The position numbers and the translations under genes were made by a program. A stretch of DNA of 64,000 nt from a virus, in the IMG/VR virus record IMGVR_UViG_3300027793_000052, positions 186,001 through 250,000 of that record. One strand, written 5' to 3'. The notes beneath the pieces were generated by a model, which was given only the letters and a program-made list of their open reading frames with translations, ran no database searches and had not been told where the DNA came from. Below are positions 27,201 to 33,979 of this stretch, one piece after another; positions within the stretch are counted from its first letter, which is position 1, and every line of letters begins with the position of its first letter.

Positions 27201-29283
27201 GGTTGAATCTAACACACAAGATACAAAATTTTATGGTGAGTATTTAGATTTTAACGGTAATTTTACCTACGGTACTAGGGTTATAGGTAACAATGGTTAT
27301 TTAGCTTTAGCTAATATGGAAAATTATTATAATTTCCCTACTGGTAATAATATTGTTTATTGTAATTACGCAACAGGTAGTGGGGCAACATTAAGTGTTT
27401 TTGTTGGTGATAATGTTAGTAATGGTATTTCAGGCAGTACAGGGTTTTTTATTCAAGATGGGGCGGAATTAAACGCATCAACAGTTACACTTGATGGATT
27501 TACTTACGGTATTAGAAACCCAAATGTGGGAAATCCTATTAGATTTGACGTTGACAACGCTAGTATCGTAAACGGTGAATGGGATTTATACGTTGAACGA
27601 AATGGTACTTTTGGTACTTTTGGCGGTAGTTCGAGTCACGAAAAAATATTTACAGTCAGTCCAGATGTTTATTGGTCATTTTTAGATATTGATGATGGTG
27701 AGTTAGACATTACAAGAAAAGCTTCTGTTACATTTGCCGATGGTACACACACTGATTTTACAACTTTAGTATTTGAAGGTGCTACAATGGGTTTAATTGA
27801 GGGTGGTCACATTACAGATGTTGGTGGACTTACAATTAATGTTGCTGAAGGTTTTGGTTATTTACATAAGACGGCTACCCCAGAAGTACACGTAAGACTT
27901 GATTGGCTTTCTGCAAACACTGTTTTAACATCAGGAAGTTCTTTATATGTATTTTACAATGAAAACGGTATTTTATCAACATCAGGTTCAAAACCTGATG
28001 TCACAACTAATATTATTTTAGGTAGAGTTGTAACAAATAATTCATCAATAAGGTTTATTGATTCCAGTCCAATTAATGCTGAACATACTTCAAATAGATT
28101 TGATAATTTATTCTCTGATGCGATGGGACCAATTTACGCAACAGGTTCGATTGTAACTCAAGGAACAACACCATTTAGTTTAAACGTGTCACAGGGTGAT
28201 TATCATTACTCATCAAACGAATACTTACCTACTGGTGGTTCGGGTATTACATTTACTCAATATTACAGAGATGGTTTTAGTGATTGGGTCACAACCGCAA
28301 CCACAATTGTAACTAATACATTTTATGATGGTAATGGTGTTTTATCCGCACTTACAACAAATTATTATACAAAACATACTCTTTATCTCGTTGGTGATGG
28401 TACTAATGAACAATATATGTTGGTTTTGGGTCAAAATGAATATTCAACATTAGTTGAGACTGAAAACGCTCTACTACCAACTCCACCTTCTTTTTTTAGT
28501 GATTCCGTTGTACAAATAGCCAATATCTATGTTCAACAAGGTACAACAGGTATAACTCAAGTTGAGGATATTAGACCCACAATCGCTTTTAGAGCTGGTG
28601 GTGTAAACGCTTCTTCAGTACACGGTAACTTATTAGGTTTATCAGCAGATGACCACACACAATATCTTTTAGTTGATGGGGGTAGGTCAATGTCAGGAGA
28701 CCTTAATATGGGTGGTAATGCAATTACTAACGTTGGTAATGTTGACGGTGTAGATGTAGCTAGTCACGCAACTAGACACCAATTTGGTGGTGCTGATACT
28801 ATAGGTTCAACAACACCATCACCTAACGCAATACCTTACGCTGATGTAAGTGGTACTTTGGATAGTTGGATTTCCACGGCGACTACAACAACTTTTGGTA
28901 GGGTTAGATTGAGTGATACAAACCCAATTGTTGTTAGTGTGGCAAATTTAGGTTATAGAAAAGCCATTACAGGTTTTACTTATGGTTCAAATGTTTTAAC
29001 AGGTTCTTCTGTTGATGGAACATTAACTACTACAACTATTGGTTTAAGTACAAAAGCCGGTAGTGTGGCTGGTGCAAGTTTTGCTGGTAACCCTAAAAAG
29101 GCTACCATTACTTTTACTACCGCTTACCCAAACACAAATTACTCAATATCCATAACAGGTGCTGTTGCTAGAACATTTACATATGAAAGTAAAACAACAA
29201 CTGGTTTTGTAATAAACACTAACGCAAATGCAGCATTTACAGAAAATGTTGATTGGTCGACTATCGCACACGGAGAATCTTAA
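21220..29283 (+). CDS. Giant tail fibre/adhesin (2687 residues) with pectin-lyase-like helices
   Basis: The largest gene in the window. N-terminal attachment region (STFKLKRSNVSGKIPTTSQ). A module of about 130-145 residues occurs three times, near 131-264, 754-881 and 982-1127, each with a 'KGxxVxxx' strand, a 'G..T.EDI..G..G' turn and 'G..LYLS.TTPGG'. Pectin-lyase-like beta-helix regions begin near 1218 ('VYISTTGNDTNGTG'), 1573 ('SSVKAAVDSI') and 1871 ('AKKGGDFSSIKSAVDYL'). Near 2468 comes 'DDHTQYLLVDGGRSMSGDLN', and 2616 onward ('FAGNPKKATITFTTAYP', final AHGES) matches a frequent fibre C-terminus. Likely a long fibre or baseplate-attached adhesin that may bind or depolymerise surface glycan; no catalytic residues are assigned. 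Confidence 0.85.
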   Translation: MTGTTRQSTFKLKRSNVSGKIPTTSQLLVGEMAVNTQDGFLYTSIANTGGTDTIEVRQIGWDRLSVLSGGTVNGNVSISGNLSTTSISPVNYIDFNTGTTVTNKSGRLFYDNTSESLAYNSSINPNIIIKVGQQLYTRVINNTGSLIPKGSAVTIQSASNSIPEISLAIANAPGNNNQVAGLTSEDIPNGSRGLILNQGLLSGVTVSYPIGSILYLSDTTPGGLIASTNSLEYNSRTNQIGYTVETGTTTGIIYVSINNEDVNLSLTDIQRNILEGNVISTGAFNYTGLTKTSNTQFSVSPLQGWVVYNTYEYSTNPSVIFVDYSGVTSATTPYLTTDDQTYVLVTSASTLTLQSTFPTPQQRRENIFLGKILHPTRNEIQNVSNTVDYDVSPMSALRDLWVPLKLINQGVIISANGANLSINSSAGALWGNGIGWVTNQLDPNQVVIAGQSPVTFQYRTRLGVITGGTAPYTGNTTFIDPNNYDLNGVVTAIGGGFNSSTNQRVYLFPTGLIRIQYGQQVYPSLAAAVAGSQTEQFVEYPSNRDTGILIGIISVQKSVTTLNNSANAVFNFVSKFGEVLGGTGGLSTTTLQQAYDNSSNPEIITNATQDGVQFRGGTGNDNDKNIIIENNAGVQTAWITGAGAGVFNSLSATTISGNTFFITNTPTLNNSNTQILSRNSSTGEVQYSVLTAITVSTLSATTINTTALNVDYIDFNTTATTTTQFGRINWDSGTGTLNIGIGDSTTGLVDFQVGQEEVVRVYNSEGTTLQKGEIVYVSGSQGNRPSVKRASAVSDGYSVTTLGMIDVSIPSGSEGYVTTFGIISNLNTLGLTGGTPIWLSPTTPGGYTSTKPQAPQHTVLIGYVVRVSATVGSIFVNISNGWELDEIHDVRISGATEGDLLVRGSYNGTPLWVNSKTLKGDYTISGNTSHIGNFSITGKVTTDSVQLNTLRTGSTSVGELTWNLNEGTLNIGMAGGAVTQQVGLENYIPALNTTTPLGLTNGSVIRSAGVDPTTGKIVGAYMIADGTYPYYTTLGVATEDILSGNTGYVNNFGIVRDIDTTGAPYGETWLQGDILYVSPTILGGLTNVEPEAPNLKIQVAIVQKLGVSDGSLFVRPSLGYTLGNLHNVKNTGSESDGDLLFYSGSSTWVYGKKLNGNYTVNGNLTISTGILSATTINTSNFTTSGIQYTNGPSSGYVLTSDASGNGFWNSIQPDQTFVYISTTGNDTNGTGLSNKPYQTLSKAISVFSGNTNVVYFLYPGIYTETTVNIPDNITIVGGSISAQFLNGFNHTSTSGVSNVNIFIENVNIGNFDIDCSLTSNSIISFKNCYTGINRKDSTPTVLVTSSECSILNSTFIGGTNSINESLIIGTITASTGSTIVFENSKFVFPVEAEGSSVVRMLDCSLFGAPVYINGTVVNGNTPTWEVDASTNYLGGFAGSINKVQLFNDDYYVTGATYSNGTLILNRQNGSVTVTGLTNDDIYVTGFTYNNSNTLTISRNQGKDDLNVTIDTMSGLTVNGTLSATTINSTNVISDGFKITNQTQNNTLDDFLVVDGNGDFYTRNYNSINYIPNFINVSLTGGSSNYSSVKAAVDSITGASSTNPWVVKVRPGVYYEDPFHMKSYVSVVGDNSTTTIIEAKDPNQTLIYGADQSMIQDCQIQGCTGTGVSAIVYSSSTTPQLNAIFYVENVRFGSNYTHVKNIGTGGGNSIIQCSNVKYGGFPFTIGFYCTNDGSGIGRMQLRNVTSTNGGVVTSSGLTFAKADKSGCGFIVNGALLTKAVGDAAGTGFYVENGAFLRLTGVNFQRWNIGIEAPQVGSAPSIDAIALNFENCNTDVNISHSGATGKIQGTDNFLKTKINFNAPLYEVNQDPRQITVAKKGGDFSSIKSAVDYLITSGNTSISNRYIISVGPGEFTEGEIDLTSIPYVSIVGSNIQTTLIKPLTNTQHIIKIGVNNEISFLSLSGAPSGYAGIYVYDIGDFGQSHKVSFYDCDTNVWVESNTQDTKFYGEYLDFNGNFTYGTRVIGNNGYLALANMENYYNFPTGNNIVYCNYATGSGATLSVFVGDNVSNGISGSTGFFIQDGAELNASTVTLDGFTYGIRNPNVGNPIRFDVDNASIVNGEWDLYVERNGTFGTFGGSSSHEKIFTVSPDVYWSFLDIDDGELDITRKASVTFADGTHTDFTTLVFEGATMGLIEGGHITDVGGLTINVAEGFGYLHKTATPEVHVRLDWLSANTVLTSGSSLYVFYNENGILSTSGSKPDVTTNIILGRVVTNNSSIRFIDSSPINAEHTSNRFDNLFSDAMGPIYATGSIVTQGTTPFSLNVSQGDYHYSSNEYLPTGGSGITFTQYYRDGFSDWVTTATTIVTNTFYDGNGVLSALTTNYYTKHTLYLVGDGTNEQYMLVLGQNEYSTLVETENALLPTPPSFFSDSVVQIANIYVQQGTTGITQVEDIRPTIAFRAGGVNASSVHGNLLGLSADDHTQYLLVDGGRSMSGDLNMGGNAITNVGNVDGVDVASHATRHQFGGADTIGSTTPSPNAIPYADVSGTLDSWISTATTTTFGRVRLSDTNPIVVSVANLGYRKAITGFTYGSNVLTGSSVDGTLTTTTIGLSTKAGSVAGASFAGNPKKATITFTTAYPNTNYSISITGAVARTFTYESKTTTGFVINTNANAAFTENVDWSTIAHGES

Positions 29284-29291
29284 TATTTATA
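29283..29291 (+). promoter_or_regulatory. Late-type motif ATATTTATA four bases before a start codon
   Basis: ATATTTATA follows the stop of the giant fibre directly and ends 4 bases before ATG 29296. A promoter here would give a leaderless mRNA or start within the gene, which is why the motif's role is uncertain. Confidence 0.35.
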
Positions 29292-29295
29292 GAAT

Positions 29296-30393
29296 ATGGC
29301 TTTAATAATTGATAACATATTATCTGAAGGTATACTAAGTGGTAGTACACTTTATATTGATAACGCTAACATAACAAATTTAATTGTAACAAATGTTACA
29401 GGTACCTCTACAACTGATACTTATGTTACGGGTTTTACTTTTGATACATCAACAAGAATTTTAAGTTTATCACAAAATGAAGGACAATCGGGTTTTACTG
29501 TAACAATACCAGATACTTTTGTTACTGGTTTAACTGTAAATAACACTACAGGTGTTTTAAATATTTCAAGAAATCAAGGTTTGTCTGATTTAACAACAAC
29601 TTTAGGTTTTATAACTGGAGGTTCTTTTACCCAATCAAACGGTACTTTAACATTAACTAAAATAACTGGTTCTAGTGTTAATATTACAGGTTTACCATTT
29701 GCTAACGGTAATAGAGGTGATGTACAATTTAGAGCAGCCACCGCAGGTGTTTTTACAGCTAATACTAGAGGTTATTTTGTATGGAATGATAATTACACAG
29801 CTGGTACCACAACAAATGTTATTGGTTCATTAACCATTGGCCCTGCTGGTACACCATTGATAAATAACCCATTATCTGTTAATATAGATTTAAATGATTA
29901 CTTTCAGGTTAATATACAAAATATTAATGCTGGTAATTTCGCTTCATCAGATTTAGTTGTAACCGCGAATAACGGTGATGATAATAATTTTTTCGGTGAC
30001 TTTGGTATAAATTCTTCCACCTTTAACGACCCAGCATACAGTGTGTTAGGGCCCAATGATGTTTATTTATACTCTAACGGTAGTAATTTAACTTTAGGTA
30101 CAGATACTGCGAACAAAAACGTAATTATTTTCGCTGGTGGTACTTTATCTGGTAACTTAGTTTCTGTTTTTAGAAGTGACGGTACTCTTGTACACCCATT
30201 AACTATCAGTGCTGGTACCACATCAACATCTAATTTAGTGGTAAGAAATTTACCAACACTTAATAACGCAAATTCAGATTTTTTAACAAGAAACACATCA
30301 ACAGGAGATATAGAATATTCAACACCTGGTAGTAATGTTTTTTACGCCTACGGAGTTGGTTTTGCTCAATCAATCGGAAATTACTTAACATAA
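29296..30393 (+). CDS. Fibre protein built of the shared YVTG cassette
   Basis: 365 residues. N-terminal region ('LIIDNILSEGILSGSTLYID') followed by consecutive cassettes: 'DTYVTGFTFDTSTRILSLSQ', 'DTFVTGLTVNNTTGVLNISR', 'FITGGSFTQSNGTLTLTK'. These are the same units found in the genes at 8595, 18563 and 21220. The following part (DVQFRAATAGVF, then YFVWNDNYTAG) resembles the tail-fibre 'marker' domain found in other fibre proteins. It has the composition of a trimeric fibre and lies 13 bases after the giant fibre. Probably another fibre segment or a distal subunit that attaches to the giant fibre. Confidence 0.72.
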   Translation: MALIIDNILSEGILSGSTLYIDNANITNLIVTNVTGTSTTDTYVTGFTFDTSTRILSLSQNEGQSGFTVTIPDTFVTGLTVNNTTGVLNISRNQGLSDLTTTLGFITGGSFTQSNGTLTLTKITGSSVNITGLPFANGNRGDVQFRAATAGVFTANTRGYFVWNDNYTAGTTTNVIGSLTIGPAGTPLINNPLSVNIDLNDYFQVNIQNINAGNFASSDLVVTANNGDDNNFFGDFGINSSTFNDPAYSVLGPNDVYLYSNGSNLTLGTDTANKNVIIFAGGTLSGNLVSVFRSDGTLVHPLTISAGTTSTSNLVVRNLPTLNNANSDFLTRNTSTGDIEYSTPGSNVFYAYGVGFAQSIGNYLT

Positions 30394-30411
30394 AATAAAA
30401 AATATAAAAAT

Positions 30412-30840
30412 ATGGCAGCAAATACACTTCCAATTTATACAAGAAGAGGAGACGTTCAATGGACATCAAACATGACCGCTCAAAATACCACAACTGATTT
30501 AACTGCAGGTACAATTTATTTGGCCTTTTCTGCGGACACCGTAGAAGGTGGTTATGTACAAAGAATTAGGTTTAAACCTAATAACGCAGCAGGTGTTAAT
30601 AACGCAGCCACCGTAGCCAGAGTTTGGTTAAATAACGGTAGTGCAACGACAACCGCGGCTAACAATACTTTTGTTGATGAGATTTCACTTCCGGCAACAA
30701 CAGGTTCAGCCACAGCGGCATTACCAGTTTATGAATTACCTTTAAACTTCGCGATGCCACCAAGTTACGCAATTTATGTTACATTAGGTACCGCAGTTGT
30801 CGGTGGATATCGAGCCTCAGTTATAGGTGGAAAATACTAA
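30412..30840 (+). CDS. Small tail-fibre-associated beta protein, paralogue of the gene at 8145
   Basis: 142 residues, beta-rich, low in charge. Similar along its length to the 145-residue protein encoded at 8145-8582 on the other strand, including 'EISLPATTGSATAALPVYEL', 'MPPSYAIYVTLGTA' and the C-terminal GGKY. Preceded by an A-rich leader and without ATATTTATA, 19 bases after the preceding gene, and followed 7 bases later by the first glycine-rich gene, so it reads as part of the fibre operon. Function is unknown; a fibre tip or decorating protein is likely. Confidence 0.65.
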   Translation: MAANTLPIYTRRGDVQWTSNMTAQNTTTDLTAGTIYLAFSADTVEGGYVQRIRFKPNNAAGVNNAATVARVWLNNGSATTTAANNTFVDEISLPATTGSATAALPVYELPLNFAMPPSYAIYVTLGTAVVGGYRASVIGGKY

Positions 30841-30846
30841 TTATAA

Positions 30847-31773
30847 ATGATAGATGTTATAAATGTTCCAAGACCCGAAACTAATAATTGGGTATTTTTT
30901 CAAACCACAGCCTCTGCCTCATCAATAGATGAATGGCAAACATGGAGAAAACCAAGAAACGTTAAATTTGTTTCTTTTTTTGTAATAGGTGGTGGAGCTG
31001 GTGGCGGTGGTGGACAACAAACCGCTGGTACCGCTCGTACAGGTGGCGGTGGTGGTGGTTCTTCTGCTTATTCTAAAGGAATCTTCCAATCTAATTTAAT
31101 ACCAGATATTCTTTATCTTAGGGTGGGTACTGGTGGTCTTGGAGGTGCCACCAATACAAACGGAAATCCTGGTTCTCTTTCTTATGTTTCCGTTGAACCA
31201 ACAATTAATACAACAGATGTTATTTTAGCTAGTGGAGCTGCCGCTCCTACCGCTGGTACAGCCGCAGGTGGTGCGGGTGTTGCAGGAACAGTCTTTGTTC
31301 AAACCGCTGGATTTTATAGTTATTGGGGAATAGTTAATCTTACTGCGGGACAAGCAGGTGCTGCTGGTGGTGCAAACACAGGTGCTGCTGGCGGTTCAAT
31401 CACAATAACAAACACCATAACAACAGGTGGTGCTGGTGGTGGTGGTTCTTCCACTGCTGCAGTCAATGGAGCTGGTGGATCCATTAACGCTAGTACCGTC
31501 ACACAAGTAATATCGGGTGGTGCTGCTGGGGGTACTAATCCGGGAACAACAGGAATATACACAATGTTACCATCCCTTAATTCATCGGTTATCACACTCC
31601 CTATGTTATTTACAGGTGGTGCGGGTGGTGGTGCCAATGGGGCGGCAGGACAAACAGGTGGTGCGGGTGGTTTTGGTTCTTACGGTTCAGGTGGCGGTGG
31701 CGGTGGTGCTGGAGCCACAGGTGGACGCGGAGGAGATGGTGGTAATGGGATTATAATAATTAATTGTTGGTAA
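30847..31773 (+). CDS. Glycine-rich receptor-binding-type adhesin, copy 1
   Basis: 308 residues, about a third glycine. The N-terminal 45 residues hold an anchor with 'EWQTWRKPRNVKFVSFFVIG', followed by Gly runs separated by longer segments (GGGAGGGGG, GGGGGGSS, GAGGGGS, GGGGGGAGA) and the C-terminal GNGIIIINCW. Poly-Gly motifs of this kind form polyglycine-II sandwiches at the tip of the gp38 adhesins of T2-like and S16 phages, where the loops between them bind receptors. Here it is the first of three tandem paralogues. Most likely a fibre-tip receptor-recognition protein; alternative is a Gly-rich coat or spacer protein. Confidence 0.7.
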   Translation: MIDVINVPRPETNNWVFFQTTASASSIDEWQTWRKPRNVKFVSFFVIGGGAGGGGGQQTAGTARTGGGGGGSSAYSKGIFQSNLIPDILYLRVGTGGLGGATNTNGNPGSLSYVSVEPTINTTDVILASGAAAPTAGTAAGGAGVAGTVFVQTAGFYSYWGIVNLTAGQAGAAGGANTGAAGGSITITNTITTGGAGGGGSSTAAVNGAGGSINASTVTQVISGGAAGGTNPGTTGIYTMLPSLNSSVITLPMLFTGGAGGGANGAAGQTGGAGGFGSYGSGGGGGGAGATGGRGGDGGNGIIIINCW

Positions 31774-31780
31774 ACATAAT

Positions 31781-32683
31781 ATGGAAGTTTTTAACATACC
31801 AAATACTGATGTATTACAATGGGTTTTTCATACCAATGGTGGTACAAATTCTTGGCAAACATGGCAAAAACCAAGAAACATTGAATTTGTTTCGATGACA
31901 CTTATTGGTGGTGGCGGTGGTGGAGCCGGAGGAGGAGAAGGTGGTGCTGGTACCAATCGTATTGGCGGCGGTGGTGGTGGTTCTTCTGCCATAAGTAAGG
32001 CTCTTTTTAATGCAAATGTTTTACCCGACATACTTTTTGTTCAAGTTGGTCCTGGTGGAGCCGGTGGTGTAGGAAATGGAAATGGAACTGCTGGTTCTCT
32101 TTCTTATGTTTCAGTTGAGCCAAATATTACAGCAACCAATGTTTTATTAAGAAGTGGTAATGGTGCTGCAGGTAATGGAACTGCCGCAGGTGTGGGTGGT
32201 GGTGCTGGAACTATTTTTACACAAACAAATGGATTAGTCAGTTATTTAGGAATATTTCAAGGTATTGCTGGAACTGCTGGTGCGTCAGGAGTTTCTGCTG
32301 CAGCTGGCGGTTCAATCACAATAACTTACGTATTAACAGGTGGTGCTGCTGGTGGTGGAGCAAGTGGGGCTGCTGATTTTAATGGAGGTAATATTACTGG
32401 ATTAGGTAGTATTCCTACGGTTACAGGTGGTGCTGCAGGTGGAACAAATAATGGTAGTTCAGGTTTACAAACAATTAGACCATCATCTAATGTATCTTTA
32501 TCAGTACCTTTATTTAACACAGGTGGTGCAGGCGGTGGAGGATTTAGAACGGGTGGTGTTGCTGGTGCTGGTGGTAATGGTTCTTATGGTTGTGGCGGTG
32601 GTGGCGGTGGTGCTGGAACTAACGGTAATGGTGGAGCCGGAGGAAGAGGTGGAAATGGTTTAGTAATAATAACTGCGTGGTAA
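31781..32683 (+). CDS. Glycine-rich receptor-binding-type adhesin, copy 2
   Basis: 300 residues, same plan as its neighbours: 'SWQTWQKPRNIEFVSMTLIG' anchor, Gly clusters GGGGGGAGGGEGGAG and GGGGGGSS near the N-terminus, a central 'GSLSYVSVEPNI', a 'GGAAGGTNNG' loop, terminal GNGLVIITAW. It starts 7 bases after the stop of copy 1. The loops between conserved Gly motifs differ from copies 1 and 3, the pattern expected when tip loops diversify for different receptors. See copy 1 for family reasoning. Confidence 0.7.
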   Translation: MEVFNIPNTDVLQWVFHTNGGTNSWQTWQKPRNIEFVSMTLIGGGGGGAGGGEGGAGTNRIGGGGGGSSAISKALFNANVLPDILFVQVGPGGAGGVGNGNGTAGSLSYVSVEPNITATNVLLRSGNGAAGNGTAAGVGGGAGTIFTQTNGLVSYLGIFQGIAGTAGASGVSAAAGGSITITYVLTGGAAGGGASGAADFNGGNITGLGSIPTVTGGAAGGTNNGSSGLQTIRPSSNVSLSVPLFNTGGAGGGGFRTGGVAGAGGNGSYGCGGGGGGAGTNGNGGAGGRGGNGLVIITAW

Positions 32684-32696
32684 ATGGATTTAAAAT

Positions 32697-33635
32697 ATGG
32701 ATGTATTTAATTTAGTTGATGGAAATATTATAAAACATGTTTTTTTAACTAACGGAAAGACTAATGCTTGGCAAGTTTGGGAAAAACCTAAAAATTGTAA
32801 ATTTATTAATATTATAACCATAGGTGGTGGTGGTGGAGGAGGAGCCGGATTTAGTGCTTCAATTAACACTGCAACAGGTGGTGGAGGCGGAGGAGGGTCT
32901 GCGATAACCAAGGGGTTTTTTATTTCTAATACATTACCTGATAGATTATATATACAAGTTGGTCCAGGTGGTGCGGGTGGTACTAATAATCCTGTTGTTG
33001 CAGCGACTGCGGGTAGTATTTCTTACGTATCGATACAACCCAATACCACCGCTGGTAATGTTATTTTAGCTAGTGGGGCCGCTGATGCCGGTGCGGGTGG
33101 TGCTGGTACAGGTGCCGGTGCGGGTGGTGCGGGTGCTGCGGGTACTGTTTTTAGTCAGACAAACTTTTTTTTATCTACGTTAGGTAATATACAAAGTATT
33201 GCTGGAACAGCTGGTGGCGCGGGTGGTGCTAACGTACCGACTAACGTAACTTTTACCATACCTACTAGTGGAGGAGCTGGTGGTGGCGGTGTAACGGCAG
33301 CTGGTACTGGTTCTGCAGGTGCAAACATAACGGGAGCAGGCTTTGTTCCAACAACAACAGGAGGTGCCGCACAAACAGGAGCCGGTGTTAACGGTGATAA
33401 TGGTAATGTAGGTTTTAACCCCATGTTACCTAATTTTAATTCTTTTAATAGAAATACATTTTTTAATACAGGAGGTGCTGGTGGTGGAACTTCTATTTTA
33501 GCAAATGGTGGTACTGGTGGAAATGGTTCTTACGGTTCAGGTGGTGGTGGAGGGGGAGCTTCTTTTGCTGGAACTGTAAACGGTGGAGCCGGAGGAAAAG
33601 GTGGAGATGGTATTGTAATAATTAATTCTTGGTAG
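32697..33635 (+). CDS. Glycine-rich receptor-binding-type adhesin, copy 3
   Basis: 312 residues, third paralogue, with 'AWQVWEKPKNCKFINIITIG' anchor, GGGGGGGAG and GGGGGGGS clusters, 'GSISYVSIQPNT', 'GGAAQTGAGVNGDNGN', and terminal GDGIVIINSW. It begins 13 bases after copy 2 and its stop lies 2 bases before the end of a convergent small regulator gene, with no clear terminator between. It is the last gene of the fibre array. The three copies are diverged enough not to be recent duplicates; loops between Gly clusters are the variable part. Confidence 0.7.
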   Translation: MDVFNLVDGNIIKHVFLTNGKTNAWQVWEKPKNCKFINIITIGGGGGGGAGFSASINTATGGGGGGGSAITKGFFISNTLPDRLYIQVGPGGAGGTNNPVVAATAGSISYVSIQPNTTAGNVILASGAADAGAGGAGTGAGAGGAGAAGTVFSQTNFFLSTLGNIQSIAGTAGGAGGANVPTNVTFTIPTSGGAGGGGVTAAGTGSAGANITGAGFVPTTTGGAAQTGAGVNGDNGNVGFNPMLPNFNSFNRNTFFNTGGAGGGTSILANGGTGGNGSYGSGGGGGGASFAGTVNGGAGGKGGDGIVIINSW

Positions 33636-33637
33636 AC

Positions 33638-33817
33638 TTAAGATAGTTCGTCACCATAGATATCTTTTTTTATTTTAACAGTATTTGTTTTTTCTTTACA
33701 ACCCTCACGAATTAATTTTTCTACAAAAGCAAACATTCTTAAACCATTGTCTTCACAATAGTTTTTTAATAACTCGTGTGTGGTTTTTGTTATTTTTAAA
33801 TTTTTATCCCTTTTCAT
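33638..33817 (-). CDS. Small ribbon-helix-helix-type regulator (59 residues)
   Basis: A short gene on the minus strand, ATG at 33817, TAA at 33640-33638. The sequence has a short basic strand (KNLKIT), helix 1 'THELLKNYCEDNGLR' and helix 2 'MFAFVEKLIREGCKE', the length and spacing of a ribbon-helix-helix DNA-binding domain (Arc/MetJ/CopG type), then a charged tail. Such proteins bind operators as dimers and commonly act as small repressors. The end lies 2 bases from the convergent stop of the third glycine-rich gene. A late-type ATATTTATA lies upstream on the same strand at 33831-33839. Its target is unknown; the divergent intergenic region before the tail sheath gene is a candidate. Confidence 0.7.
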   Translation of the reverse strand: MKRDKNLKITKTTHELLKNYCEDNGLRMFAFVEKLIREGCKEKTNTVKIKKDIYGDELS

Positions 33818-33979
33818 AATCTTAGTAATATATAAATATTACAAAAGTCTTATAAAAGTAAGACACTTATCACATTAATTCTTATTTATTATTTACTTTT
33901 TAAACACTTTTGAAAAAAGAACAAATATTTATTAGAAAATAGTATATAAACAATAACAAAAGAAAAAAAATAAAATTAA
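33818..33979. promoter_or_regulatory. Divergent intergenic region before the tail sheath gene
   Basis: 162 bases between the RHH-type gene (minus) and the sheath gene (plus). Minus strand: ATATTTATA at 33831-33839, 14 bases before ATG 33817. Plus strand: ATATTTATT at 33925-33933, 46 bases before ATG 33980, followed by an A-rich leader. In between lies a short inverted stretch with AAGTCTTATAAAAGTAAGACAC, a possible hairpin or operator near 33846-33866. No Shine-Dalgarno sequence precedes the sheath start. Confidence 0.45.

Noticed and set aside
31320-33424. Proline-rich antisense frames opposite the glycine-rich genes
   Set aside because: GGT/GGN codons read as ACC/CCN on the other strand and keep frames open; they are by-products of poly-Gly coding.
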